From Bacteroidia bacterium (lineage in GTDB: Bacteria; Bacteroidota; Bacteroidia; Chitinophagales; UBA2359), in the NCBI GenBank assembly GCA_030427245.1, contig JAUHXA010000061.1:1-39512 (forward strand): a stretch of DNA of 39,512 nt, in the 5' to 3' direction. Both the position numbers and the translations under genes were made by a program. Under the pieces are notes generated by a model. The model was not told the DNA's origin and did no database searches. It was given only the letters and a program-made list of their open reading frames with translations. This document shows, in pieces, positions 16,226-25,034 of this stretch; positions within the stretch are counted from its first letter, which is position 1; every line of letters starts with the position of its first letter.

Positions 16226-16249
16226 AATAACGGTAAGTGGTAAAAACGC

Positions 16250-17479
16250 TTACTGCTCCTTAAACTTATAAGACTTCGTCTTGGCTTGTTCTCGAATCGT
16301 ACCAATCATGGCATCGTCCAAAGTGCTTTCGCCTTCGGTAGCCATTTTTGCACGTTCGGCAGCTTCGTATTCTCGGCGTTTTTTGGAGAGTTCTTGGATT
16401 TTGGTTTGTACGTCTTTTCGCTCTTTGGCTTTGGTTTCGATGAAGGCTTTGCGTTCGTCTGTGTCCATTTCTTTCATTTCTTCAGGTAGGGCATCTTCGT
16501 CGAGTTTTTCTACTTCAACGGCTTCTTCCTCTACGGCATCAATCAAATCCCAATCGGAGTTTTTGTAGGCTGCGGAAGATTTGGACATGGCTCTTTGGGC
16601 GACATTGGCGGTGCTGTATTGGGCGGCATTGCTGTCTTGAATCATTTGACGTTCTTTTTTGGCTTTGCCTTTGCTGCCGTAGCCGATGTAGGTGTCGTTG
16701 AGTTTGTTATTCAATTCACCAATTTCTTTGTCATAGGGCGTTTCGATGTGAACGACTGCTTCGTTTTGGTTGATGTTGATGTATTTTCCATCTGCCAAAT
16801 CGGCTCCGTCTTTCCAGTTGGTGCGAATGCCTTCTTCGTAGTCGCCGCAGAAAATGGTGTTGATGATGATGCCATTTTCGATGGCAGCTTTACAGGATTT
16901 TTTGTAGTCCACGTTTCCTTGTGTGAAAGGTTCGTTTCCTGCAATGAAGATGATTTTGAGGTCGTTGTTGCTGTCGCTCCATTGAAGGTCTTTGGTGGCG
17001 GTTTGAATGACATGACCACAGTATTCTTCGCCCCCATAGGTTGTCATTGCAAACAGCTTTTCGGAAACCAAATCGAGGTCGGTGGTCATGGGCGCAACTT
17101 GGCGAATGTAACCGTCTCTGCTTGATAATCCATCGTTTCCGTATTCATATAGAGCGATTTGGAGGTTGGGAACATTGCCCTCTTGATCTTTGGCGAGGGC
17201 GAGTTCATTGACCATTTTCCAAAGTTGGGATTTGGCTTGGTCGATGAGTCCGTCCATGCTGTTGCTGGTGTCTAATAGTAGGGCAACTTGTATGTTGCTT
17301 TCTCCATCGTTTTTGAGGACGACGGGTTTGGCGTTGAATTCCATCAATGGGGTTTTGATGTCTGTTTTGGGTGGTTTGTGGTAGTCGTCGTTGCCATTGA
17401 AGTCAATTTGGATATTGATGTTGGTCATGCTGACTACTGCAATGAGTACGAGGGCTGAGAGCAAAAGTAATTTTTTCAT
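16250..17479 (-). CDS. Exported von Willebrand A domain protein
   Basis: A 409-residue protein starting at the ATG at 17479; this start gives a clean signal peptide (KKLLLLSALVLIAVVS), while longer versions would run into the upstream gene. The VWA domain spans about residues 64-260 with an intact MIDAS, DTSNS (70-74). The second half is charged and helical (EEEAVEVEKLDEDALPEEM, then EKTKAKERK-like stretches around 330-400), probably a coiled coil. It follows the anti-sigma gene by 64 bp. With the VIT-VWA gene it forms the output of the sigma operon; role likely envelope-associated, ligand unknown. Confidence 0.82.
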   Translation of the reverse strand: MKKLLLLSALVLIAVVSMTNINIQIDFNGNDDYHKPPKTDIKTPLMEFNAKPVVLKNDGESNIQVALLLDTSNSMDGLIDQAKSQLWKMVNELALAKDQEGNVPNLQIALYEYGNDGLSSRDGYIRQVAPMTTDLDLVSEKLFAMTTYGGEEYCGHVIQTATKDLQWSDSNNDLKIIFIAGNEPFTQGNVDYKKSCKAAIENGIIINTIFCGDYEEGIRTNWKDGADLADGKYININQNEAVVHIETPYDKEIGELNNKLNDTYIGYGSKGKAKKERQMIQDSNAAQYSTANVAQRAMSKSSAAYKNSDWDLIDAVEEEAVEVEKLDEDALPEEMKEMDTDERKAFIETKAKERKDVQTKIQELSKKRREYEAAERAKMATEGESTLDDAMIGTIREQAKTKSYKFKEQ

Positions 17480-17510
17480 GATTTTGGGGTTTTCATAGGA
17501 CTGTCGTCCT
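17480..17510 (-). promoter_or_regulatory. Leader with small hairpin and 6-codon upstream ORF (VWA gene)
   Basis: On the minus strand, AGGACGACAGTCCT (17497-17510) is an inverted repeat followed directly by ATG AAA ACC CCA AAA TCA TGA. That TGA overlaps the gene's ATG as ATGA. The 18-19 nt of hairpin plus first codons match the leader at 16013-16033 except for one base. Confidence 0.5.
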
Positions 17511-17543
17511 GTGTTATGATATATCGCTCCGTTGGAGCTTGTA

Positions 17544-18992
17544 CTATTCTTTATACATGATGAGTTGCTTGGTGATGGGTCTGTCTTCCTCTTGTCCTTC
17601 AAAAGTGATTTGCAGCATGGTGTCGGTTGATAGGCGATAGGTGATTTTTGAAGGAAACTCAACTCTATCATTTTCAAGAACTAATTCTTTTTTGTTAGAA
17701 ACGTTGTTTTCGTTTCTTTGTGTAAAAACAGTTGGATAGGTGAATTTCTGAGGAAAATCCATAACATAAATCAATTTCCCCTGTCTGCTGCTTATACTAA
17801 ATTCTTCTTCAAAAACCACAACACCATTTGATAAGGTTTTAGCAATTCCTTGTAAGGAGCCGTTGCTATTCATTGTCCATTTTTCAGTATAGGTTAAGCT
17901 ATCTAAGTTGTAAATCCAGTTTCCTTCTAGGGTTCTTAGAAAGTCAATATAAGGCATACCTTCTTGAATAAACAACTCTTCCTTTGAAGCCGAATCTTTT
18001 TTGGTGGTATCTCGGTTAGGGCTGCTTTTAGTTTTCTTTTTTTGGCTGCCTGCTTTCGCAGATTCTAATTCTAAGGTACTTTGTGACAATCTTTCGTCTC
18101 CGTACCTATCATAAGGCAACATATTGCTGAAATTACTTGTCTGAAAATCGGCATTGTAGCGGGCATAGGCGTAAACTCCATCGGTATCGGTGATATCGAA
18201 TGTAGCTTTTACTTTGGGCGTTGCAGCTTTTGCAGTAGCTTCTCTGCTTTTATAGGCTGTTATACTTACTTCATCCAATGTTTCTCCAGCATCATCTGCC
18301 TCCATTTCCATTACTTCTTCTTCTATTGCTATGTCTGCATCGGCAGTCATTGAAGGCTTGCTTGGAGGATTAGGTCTTGTCGCTTTTAAGCTTCTGTCTT
18401 TGCTTGAAGGAATGGGAGTAGCTGCAACAGGATTGGGCGTTTCTATGCTTCGTGTTTTGTTCTGTTGATTGTTGTTGTTGTTGAAGGATTTAGTAGGTTT
18501 TGAAGTGTAGGCTGATTTGTCTTTGGTTCTTATGGTTTCATTTGCTGCAATGATTTTTTCTTCTGATGCTGTTTCCTTCTTTTCTACTCTTGCAGTTCTT
18601 TCAGTGCTTTTCAAATCCCCTTCTCTTTCACTATCCATTACGATTGCTTCGGCACTTTCAGTATCTCTACCAGAATCTTTTGTAGTTGCACGACTATTTC
18701 CAATTGCTTCTGTTTCGTCATACATAGCGGGTTGTTCCATTGCCAAATCACTTGATTTGGTAGGCGCATTGTTCATCAAATATATTGCAGGAATGAGCAT
18801 CACCAAAATCATTGCAGCGGCAGCGACATAGCGGAGCCAATGGACCTTCTTTTTGGCTTGGGAGTTTTCTTCCCACATTGAAGGTGTGGCATCCAGCTTT
18901 TCTTCAAGGCGCTCCCACAGTTTGTCGGAGGGCATCTTGTCGAATTGATGCTGGTTGTCGTTGAATAATTTGTCTATATCTTTGAGGTTCAT
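17544..18992 (-). CDS. Membrane-spanning anti-sigma-like protein with DUF6265-like lipocalin-type C-terminus
   Basis: A 482-residue single-pass protein. The N-terminal cytoplasmic part, with DKMPSDKLWERLEEKLD, is a common feature of Bacteroidota proteins encoded after ECF sigma factors. One membrane helix lies at about 52-73 (WLRYVAAAAMILVMLIPAIY). A long low-complexity linker (about 75-330) rich in Ser, Thr, Glu and Lys follows. The C-terminal 120 residues (FLRTLEGNWIYNLDSLTYTEKW ... LVLENDRVEFPSKITYRL) look like a DUF6265-type small beta-barrel facing the periplasm. The zinc-finger HxxxCxxC of classical anti-sigma factors is absent, so sigma binding is inferred from position. It follows the sigma gene across a 40-bp tandem repeat. 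Confidence 0.7.
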   Translation of the reverse strand: MNLKDIDKLFNDNQHQFDKMPSDKLWERLEEKLDATPSMWEENSQAKKKVHWLRYVAAAAMILVMLIPAIYLMNNAPTKSSDLAMEQPAMYDETEAIGNSRATTKDSGRDTESAEAIVMDSEREGDLKSTERTARVEKKETASEEKIIAANETIRTKDKSAYTSKPTKSFNNNNNQQNKTRSIETPNPVAATPIPSSKDRSLKATRPNPPSKPSMTADADIAIEEEVMEMEADDAGETLDEVSITAYKSREATAKAATPKVKATFDITDTDGVYAYARYNADFQTSNFSNMLPYDRYGDERLSQSTLELESAKAGSQKKKTKSSPNRDTTKKDSASKEELFIQEGMPYIDFLRTLEGNWIYNLDSLTYTEKWTMNSNGSLQGIAKTLSNGVVVFEEEFSISSRQGKLIYVMDFPQKFTYPTVFTQRNENNVSNKKELVLENDRVEFPSKITYRLSTDTMLQITFEGQEEDRPITKQLIMYKE

Positions 18993-19020
18993 TTTTCTAT
19001 ATTGTTACATTGCTGTATTG

Positions 19021-19140
19021 TTCTGTGGTTGAATTGTTTTATGGCTGTATTGTTTTATTGCTATATGGTTAAATTGTTTTATGGCTATATTGCTGTATTG
19101 CTATATGGTTAAATTGTTTTATGGCTGTATTGCTGCATTG
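19021..19140. repeat. Three 40-bp tandem repeats between sigma and anti-sigma genes
   Basis: Units 19021-19060, 19061-19100 and 19101-19140 share the word GGTTRAATTGTTTTATGGCT at the same offset. Units 2 and 3 differ at two positions. A partial unit precedes them from 18996. Downstream, 19148-19202 carries degenerate inverted copies (AACCATTCAACCATT), so the transcript could fold extensively. No spacers of CRISPR type. Confidence 0.8.
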
Positions 19141-19202
19141 TTAGGCAAAACAGTATAGCCATTCAGCCATTTAACAGTAAAACCATTCAACCATTCAACC
19201 AT

Positions 19203-19748
19203 TTACGCCACCCGATACTCACTATTTGCCTGCAATAAATCCTTCAACATCTTTCGAGCTTTAATGAGTTGTGATTTGGAGGTATTGATGCTGATTTTGA
19301 GCATATCTGCAATTTCTCGGTGTTTGTAGCCTTCAATGGCGTACAAATTGAAGACGGTGCGATAGCCATCTGGCAGTTCGTCCAACAACTTCAATATGTC
19401 CGCTTCCTGCAAGTCGTCTTGTGCCTTGGCGGCTGTCGGTACTTCTACTTCTCGGTCACTCAATTCGACGTAGAGGGTACTCACCCGCTTTTTTTTTCGC
19501 AAAAACATCAGGGCTTCGTTCACCACAATTCGGCGTATCCAACCTTCAAAACTTCCTTTGTTTTCAAACTTGTGAATGTTGGCGAATACTTTGTAAAAGG
19601 CGTTCAACAAGGTGTCTTCTACATCTACTTCGTTGTGGACATACCTCCGACACACCCCAAACATTTTGGCGGCATAGCGTTCGTATAATACTCGCTGTGC
19701 TTTTCGGTTGCCTTTTTTACAGGCTGCTATGAGTTGTGTTTCGGTCAA
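19203..19748 (-). CDS. ECF-type RNA polymerase sigma factor
   Basis: A 181-residue sigma-70 family protein of ECF size. Region 2 covers about residues 16-88, including DVEDTLLNAFYKVFANI (core binding and -10 recognition) and GWIRRIVVNEALMFLRKKK. Region 4 covers about 115-170, with the HTH YKHREIADMLKISINTSKSQ. No extra regulatory domain is present. The genes for a membrane anti-sigma-like protein and two VWA proteins follow on the same strand, the usual arrangement of a sigma factor controlled by its downstream membrane partner. A transposon-like palindrome lies just upstream at 19801-19942. Confidence 0.93.
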   Translation of the reverse strand: MTETQLIAACKKGNRKAQRVLYERYAAKMFGVCRRYVHNEVDVEDTLLNAFYKVFANIHKFENKGSFEGWIRRIVVNEALMFLRKKKRVSTLYVELSDREVEVPTAAKAQDDLQEADILKLLDELPDGYRTVFNLYAIEGYKHREIADMLKISINTSKSQLIKARKMLKDLLQANSEYRVA

Positions 19749-19791
19749 AGGACGGAAAAATGGTTTTTAAAATTGTTGAATGCTTATACTG

Positions 19792-19950
19792 CTATATTGT
19801 GGTTTTTTGAAAAGTTGGTTGGCTAAAGCCGAGGAATCTATATTCCTCTTTCTCATTGAAGCCTCAAGCCTTTGAGAATGAATCACGAGAATAGGGAATA
19901 TAGATTCCCGAAAAACTACTACCAACCAAATTTTCAAAGAACCTATATTG
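19792..19950. mobile_element. MITE-like element (19801-19942) with 8-bp flanking repeat
   Basis: The first 22 bp (19801-19822) and last 22 bp (19921-19942, inverted) agree at about 20 positions, starting GGTT[T/C]TTTGAAAA. CTATATTG flanks the element at 19793-19800 and 19943-19950. A second internal inverted pair, GGAATCTATATTCC (19833-19846) and its complement at 19895-19908, adds a strong hairpin. The gene-free interval 19749-20060 consists mainly of this element plus ATTG-rich repeat sequence. Because CTATATTG also occurs in the neighbouring tandem repeats, the duplication is less certain than in the other three elements. Confidence 0.6.
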
Positions 19951-20060
19951 TTAAATTGCTGAACGGTTGTATTGTTCTTGTGCTGTCGTTCTATTTATAT
20001 AGATGTTGGGGAGGGGAGTTTTGGTGTCTGATGAGGAAGTTTTTTTGAAATATCTTGGTT

Positions 20061-21266
20061 TTACTTCACCAATCCAGGGTAAATGGGCAGTTGGGTTTCT
20101 TCAATGCCCCATCTTTTTAATAGGCTGCCCAGTATTATTTGACTCATTTCCAGCAAATTGGCATACTCTTTCTTTTCTTTTGAGATTTCAATAAATCTGA
20201 CCAAAGCATTGATGATTCTTTGCCTAAACGTGCTTCGACCCCATCTTTTATCCTCTTCCAACACTTTTTGGGCGTAGGATAACAAAACGGCAAGCCATGC
20301 AAAACTGCAGGCGACATATTCTTTGTTGTATATTTTGTCATTTTCGACCAAAAGAAAGCCATTGTTGATGAGTTCTTTTCGGTATTCTTCCTCTATTTGT
20401 TTGCCTTCTTTTGAAGGAATGTTCATCGCCCAAATGCTTTGTAGGTATCTCATTCTCGAATAGGTTCCATCCAAAAAGATATGGCGGTATTGGCTTGTTT
20501 CGAGGTCGAAAAGTCTTATTTTGGAGTTGATGTAGAGGGCGTTGGCAGGGGTGAAGTCGCCATGTGAAAAGCCATAGAATCTTGCAGGATTTTTTAGGCG
20601 GTTTAATATGTCATTGATTTCTGCTTTGATGGCTTGTTCCTTTGGTATTTTGAGGTCAAGCAGCTCCAATGTTTCTGAAAGCTGTAATAACAAACTTTCG
20701 ACTTTGTAAATGGCATGTCTTGATTTACTTGAACCTTCAAATCCAACATATTTATCCGAATAATCTTGATAGCGGTTCAAGGTCAAAGCCTGAATTTTGG
20801 CGATTGTTTTGTTGAATTCGGTTAGGGCATTTATGGAGTTGTCATAATTGTCTTTCTTCAATAATACTTTTGCCAGAAGGTTGTCACTGAATTCGTTTTC
20901 CTTGCAGTCTTTGTCCAAATCCTCCATAAGGACGATTTCTTCGTTTTTGTCGAAACCATAGGTGATGGGCGCTATGCCTTGTAATTCTGAAAAGCTGTTC
21001 AAAAAATCCAATCCTCTGATTTCGTTCCACAGTACTTTTTCTGGATTTTTGGACTTTTTGACGATTAGGCTATTCGGTAAGTTGGAGTCGTTCTGTTTTT
21101 CTACTTTGCAGCGAATGATTAGATAAGAGGAGTAATCTGCTACCAATTCGTGAAAATGTAGCTTTACTTTTGCGGAGAATCTATCGTTGATGATTTTTTC
21201 GCATTTGAGTAGGAGTTGGTTGGGGGTCATTTTTTTTATTTGTTTTTTGGCTTCGTTCCATACCAT
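20061..21266 (-). CDS. APH/choline-kinase-fold phosphotransferase
   Basis: A 401-residue kinase-like protein. The catalytic loop is HGDFTPAN (residues 235-242, base Asp237, Asn242) and the Mg-binding Asp is in RLFDLE (Asp254). The N-lobe shows SLIVKKSK with the likely ATP lysine near 70 and the hinge IVLMEDL (111-117). The family phosphorylates small hydroxylated molecules such as aminoglycosides, choline or sugars; the substrate cannot be assigned. An alternative ATG at 21230 would remove 12 basic residues. It lies 30 bp after the patatin gene on the same strand, so they may be co-transcribed. Cytoplasmic; no membrane segment. Confidence 0.75.
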   Translation of the reverse strand: MVWNEAKKQIKKMTPNQLLLKCEKIINDRFSAKVKLHFHELVADYSSYLIIRCKVEKQNDSNLPNSLIVKKSKNPEKVLWNEIRGLDFLNSFSELQGIAPITYGFDKNEEIVLMEDLDKDCKENEFSDNLLAKVLLKKDNYDNSINALTEFNKTIAKIQALTLNRYQDYSDKYVGFEGSSKSRHAIYKVESLLLQLSETLELLDLKIPKEQAIKAEINDILNRLKNPARFYGFSHGDFTPANALYINSKIRLFDLETSQYRHIFLDGTYSRMRYLQSIWAMNIPSKEGKQIEEEYRKELINNGFLLVENDKIYNKEYVACSFAWLAVLLSYAQKVLEEDKRWGRSTFRQRIINALVRFIEISKEKKEYANLLEMSQIILGSLLKRWGIEETQLPIYPGLVK

Positions 21267-21296
21267 TCTACCTGGTATTCCTTCAAAAACTCAAAT

Positions 21297-22763
21297 CTAC
21301 TCATCAGCTAAAACTCGTTTAGCCAATTTCAGTTCTTCTGCTTCATAGTTTTCCAATATCTTATCAAGAATACGACCTATTTTTGTAGTCATTCTAATGG
21401 CTTCCAATTGCGGCCAAGTTGCTTTCTCCCCTTTTCGGATCAACTCAGTCAATTCTTCACGCGTCAAAGCTGATAACAATTTAGTGGGTTTGATGATGCT
21501 AAAGTCTGCAACGATGTTGATGTCTCCCGTGTATTCCTGTTGAATCACAGAGTTCAGCGTATTGGCTATAATGCCCAGTGAAGGTACAAATTGAAAAAAC
21601 GGCTTGGCGATTGTATAATTAAATTGTGTTGTTTCTTTGATGACCGCAGTGCCAAGTTTGACAATAGGTGCCAATAGTTCATTGCGCTGAAAAGGAGAAT
21701 TGATAAAAGGTAAAACCACAGGGTTGGTCAAACTGACGATAAAATGATTGACTCCATACAATCTCGCCAATCGCTTGGAGGGCAAATCATTAGACATCGA
21801 ACCATCCACCCATTTTCTTGAAGGTAGGTAGGCTTGTACCTTACCGTTCTTATTTTTGGCAAACAGTGTAACGGGAGGGAAAATACCGGGAATAGCGCAA
21901 GAAGCCATCAGTGCGGAACGAATCAACACATTTGGAGAAGCAACTGCATTGAGTAATCGGGATTTTTGTAGTACGCCACGAGGAGCAACAGAAATATTGA
22001 TTTTGCGCCCTGTACGTTCATAAGCTTCCTGAAAGGTTAAGTTGGGAATCATGTTATTGACGATAGACTCTAAATCTTTCACCCCCAAAGAAGTTCTTTT
22101 ATCTGCAATGTTTTGGAAAATCATGGCTTCCTTTTCTATAAACTTAATTAGGGTTTCATGCTCCAAAAAATCAATCAATTCTTTCTGTGTGCGTGTCCCT
22201 GCCAAGGCTGCAAAAATAGAGCCTGCGCTTGAACCTGAAATAATAGTGGGTAATAAGTTTTGTTGGGCAAGTGCCTTCAATACGCCCGCATGAAAGTTAC
22301 CCAACTGTGCTCCACCACTTAACATCAAAGCAGAACGCCCAAAACAAATACTCGCTCGACGAAAAAAGTCCAGTTTGTCCTCAAAATTAATATTGTCGTT
22401 TTTTTTATCTGCCAAATGAAGAAGTGCATTGACTATTTCATCCACATAATCCACTATCAGTTGCTTGGTGCCAAACATAGTTTTGGCGTATAATTTAGGG
22501 CTGCCCATTCCTCCCATATTTCCGTGAATGCCTTCATTTAGAGCAAACAAGAGTCCTTTATCGTCATTTTTTTCTCGATAGGTACGCAATTTTTCCAAGC
22601 GAAGATAGATTTCGTCGTTGTCATACGAATTGCTATAATTGACCTTTTTCCAAGCCTCCATTCCCGAAAGTTCATCGTATTTTAAGGCAAAGGCTTTCCA
22701 TTCTTCGTAACTATCTGCTTGATTTAATTTTCTCTTGATATTACTCAGTTCTGTCGGAAACAT
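21297..22763 (-). CDS. Patatin-like phospholipase with N-terminal DUF3336-type region
   Basis: A 488-residue protein. The N-terminal 140 residues (EEWKAFALKYDELSGMEAWKK, LRLEKLRTYREKNDD) match DUF3336, found in front of the patatin domain in TGL-type lipases. The patatin domain starts at about 145: oxyanion loop GGAQLG (150-155), nucleophile elbow GSSAG (177-181, Ser179), and catalytic Asp320 in WVDGSMSND. All three catalytic elements are intact, so an active acyl hydrolase on phospho- or glycerolipids is expected. No signal peptide; probably cytoplasmic or peripheral on the inner membrane. Upstream gene of a likely pair with the APH-fold kinase. Confidence 0.9.
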   Translation of the reverse strand: MFPTELSNIKRKLNQADSYEEWKAFALKYDELSGMEAWKKVNYSNSYDNDEIYLRLEKLRTYREKNDDKGLLFALNEGIHGNMGGMGSPKLYAKTMFGTKQLIVDYVDEIVNALLHLADKKNDNINFEDKLDFFRRASICFGRSALMLSGGAQLGNFHAGVLKALAQQNLLPTIISGSSAGSIFAALAGTRTQKELIDFLEHETLIKFIEKEAMIFQNIADKRTSLGVKDLESIVNNMIPNLTFQEAYERTGRKINISVAPRGVLQKSRLLNAVASPNVLIRSALMASCAIPGIFPPVTLFAKNKNGKVQAYLPSRKWVDGSMSNDLPSKRLARLYGVNHFIVSLTNPVVLPFINSPFQRNELLAPIVKLGTAVIKETTQFNYTIAKPFFQFVPSLGIIANTLNSVIQQEYTGDINIVADFSIIKPTKLLSALTREELTELIRKGEKATWPQLEAIRMTTKIGRILDKILENYEAEELKLAKRVLADE

Positions 22764-22951
22764 ATTTTACAATTTGATGAATTTGAAGTAGTTTTAGAAG
22801 GCTCTAAGATAACTATTGATGGTTGTATCTTGTTCTGATTTGCAGCGAAATTATCTGGTTTTTATTTTTTGTATCTTGAAGCAATTTAACAACAAAATAC
22901 TCAAATGGTCTCAAAAAATAATTTTCCAGAATTGCCTTCAGCATATTTTCG

Positions 22952-24550
22952 CTACGCCTCTGTCTTGAACTCCGATGTAGAGTGAAATTCAATTTTGGGG
23001 TAATTCTTTTGTTCCGTTTCGAGCATCCATTGAGACTGAGCTAAATAGACCAAATTTTTATCTTTGTCGACTGCCATGTAGTTTTCTTTTCGTTTGGCAA
23101 ATTCTTTGAGTTTTTCTTTGTCTTCCGAAGTCACCCAACAAGCCTTATAAAGCGTAATTGGACGAAAGTCACAAGACGCACCGTATTCGTGTTCGAGGCG
23201 GTACTTGATGACATCAAATTGAAGTTCTCCAACAGTCCCAATTACTCGCCGATTGGTAGCTTTCGTTCTAAACAGCTGCGCCACTCCTTCCTCTGTTAAT
23301 TGTTTGATTCCTTTGTATAACTGTTTTGTTTTCATCGGATTCATGTTGATCAACTCTCTAAAAATCTCGGGTGAAAAACTCGGAATCCCTTTAAACATAA
23401 ACTCCTCTCCTTCGGTCAAAGTATCCCCTATTTTGAAGTTGCCCGAATCATACAAACCCACTACATCACCAGGATACGCCTCGTCAATTGTGCTTTTTTT
23501 CTGTGCCATGAAGCTTGTCGGATTGCTGAACCGCATTTTTTTGTCGAGTCGCACATTTTTGTAAAAAGTATTTCGCTCGAAAGTACCCGAACAAACTCTC
23601 AAGAAGGCGATTCTGTCTCTGTGTCGAGGGTCAATATTGGCATGAATTTTAAATACAAAACCGCTAAATTTTTTCTCCGTAGGTGCAACATCTCGAACGG
23701 TTGTTGGACGAGGTTGAGGCGTGGGCGCAATGCGAATGAAGGTATCTAATAGTTCTTTCACTCCAAAATTATTCACCGCACTCCCAAAAAACACAGGTGC
23801 AACGTCCGCATTTCGGTAATTTTCTACCTCTAAATCTCCATACACACCTTGAATCAATTCGACATCTTCTCGCAACTGTTCGGCATCTGTATCTCCTACA
23901 ATCTCCTCCAAAATATCGTCCTCTAAGTTTTCAATACTCAAAGTATCTTCTTCTCCTACCACCTTTTGTGTGCCACCTCTAAACAGCCGCAAACTTTGGT
24001 CGTAAAACTTATAAACTCCTTTGAAGTCCGAACCCATATTGATGGGCCAACTCAAAGGATGTACACTAATATTGAGTTTGTCCTCTATTTCGTCCAACAA
24101 ATCATAGGGATCTTTCCCAACCCTATCCAATTTGTTCACAAACACGATTACAGGCGTTTTTCGCATCCGACAGACTTCCATCAATCTTTCGGTTTGCTGC
24201 TCGACCCCTTTCACACAGTCAATCACCAAAATCACACTGTCCACTGCTGTCAAAGTTCGGTAAGTATCCTCCGCAAAATCCTTGTGGCCAGGCGTATCCA
24301 AAATATTAATGAGTTTTTCTTCATACTCAAACGCCATCACCGAAGTAGCCACCGAAATTCCCCTTTGACGTTCGATTTCCATAAAGTCGGACGTTGCACT
24401 TTTCTTGATTTTGTTGGATTTTACTGCACCTGCCACTTGTATTGCCCCTCCAAAAAGCAGCAATTTTTCGGTCAAAGTGGTCTTTCCAGCATCTGGGTGA
24501 CTGATAATGGCAAAGGTTCTGCGTTTATTGATTTCAGCTTTTAAACTCAT
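22952..24550 (-). CDS. prfC: Peptide chain release factor 3
   Basis: A 532-residue translational GTPase, the length of E. coli RF3 (529). G1 is SHPDAGKT (17-24), G3 DTPGH (85-89) and G4 NKLD (139-142). The RF3-specific insert [21 protein letters not shown] and the C-terminal domain ([20 protein letters not shown]) are present. RF3 removes RF1/RF2 from the ribosome after termination, in the cytoplasm. The first 20 residues ([20 protein letters not shown]) support the ATG at 24550. It is probably transcribed alone, from the promoter box near 24612. It is clearly distinct from the TetM-like GTPase at 364. Confidence 0.96.
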   Translation of the reverse strand: MSLKAEINKRRTFAIISHPDAGKTTLTEKLLLFGGAIQVAGAVKSNKIKKSATSDFMEIERQRGISVATSVMAFEYEEKLINILDTPGHKDFAEDTYRTLTAVDSVILVIDCVKGVEQQTERLMEVCRMRKTPVIVFVNKLDRVGKDPYDLLDEIEDKLNISVHPLSWPINMGSDFKGVYKFYDQSLRLFRGGTQKVVGEEDTLSIENLEDDILEEIVGDTDAEQLREDVELIQGVYGDLEVENYRNADVAPVFFGSAVNNFGVKELLDTFIRIAPTPQPRPTTVRDVAPTEKKFSGFVFKIHANIDPRHRDRIAFLRVCSGTFERNTFYKNVRLDKKMRFSNPTSFMAQKKSTIDEAYPGDVVGLYDSGNFKIGDTLTEGEEFMFKGIPSFSPEIFRELINMNPMKTKQLYKGIKQLTEEGVAQLFRTKATNRRVIGTVGELQFDVIKYRLEHEYGASCDFRPITLYKACWVTSEDKEKLKEFAKRKENYMAVDKDKNLVYLAQSQWMLETEQKNYPKIEFHSTSEFKTEA

Positions 24551-24573
24551 GTTTGGATATTGGATAACTTGTC

Positions 24574-24619
24574 CCGATACCTCGGGATGGGATATTAAAA
24601 AAAAACGGCTGCAAAGGTA
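24574..24619 (-). promoter_or_regulatory. prfC promoter box and leader hairpin
   Basis: On the minus strand TACCTTTG (24612-24619) fits the TAnnTTTG box; no good TTTG lies 19 bp upstream. The leader that would follow holds the hairpin TCCCGA-GGTA-TCGGGA (24574-24589) between the promoter and the ATG at 24550. Confidence 0.4.
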
Positions 24620-24777
24620 GGCTTTTATTTTGCCCTTTGGAAATACTTGGTTTTGAGTTTTACTCCAATATAAGATATCGAATAATGTTTGGTAATGGAA
24701 AAATACTGCGTGTAGTGAGAAAATCCTTTTCTATATTCAATTCTTGTTCAAGGCTGTTTAACAACAAGTTAGAAATA

Positions 24778-24954
24778 ATGAAAAAAATCTTCACCGACAT
24801 CCCAAACTCCAACAAATGGAAAACCCTCCAAAAAATAACCGAAGGTTGGTCGAATGACGAGAAATACTATATGCAGACAGACGATGGTACTCAATTGGAG
24901 TGGTACAATAATTTTAGTCAAACGATTCCAAAATGGTATCTTCGCTTTTTTTGA
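24778..24954 (+). pseudogene. N-terminal fragment of an APH-type phosphotransferase
   Basis: A 58-codon frame. The first 42 residues (KKIFTDIPNSNKWKTLQKIT, EGWSNDEKYYMQTDDGTQL) match the extreme N-terminus of aminoglycoside/macrolide phosphotransferase-like proteins, where W..I.KI..GWS.DKKYY.ET.DG leads into the ATP lysine strand. After DGTQLE the similarity ends and a stop follows; neither the catalytic loop nor the rest of the kinase is found downstream before the ferritin gene. Start at ATG 24778; the longer frame from 24637 adds residues with no family match. A deletion remnant is most likely. Confidence 0.6.
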
Positions 24955-25034
24955 ACAAAATGACCAATTTGGTTTTAACTAACAAGTACACGTTTCAATA
25001 AACACAATTATCAAATTAAACATTTAGATTCTAT

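Noticed and set aside
17480-17677. Longer start for the VWA gene
   Set aside because: It would overlap the end of the anti-sigma-like gene by 134 bp and push a clean signal peptide into the middle of the protein.
19021-19140. Possible CRISPR-like repeats
   Set aside because: The 40-bp units are directly adjacent with no unique spacers, and no cas genes are present.
20003-20194. 63-codon plus-strand ORF
   Set aside because: Mostly antisense to the 3' end of the APH-fold kinase gene, with no recognisable features.
24637-24777. N-terminal extension of the APH fragment
   Set aside because: The 47 extra codons have no family similarity, while the ATG at 24778 gives the expected start of the phosphotransferase N-terminus.
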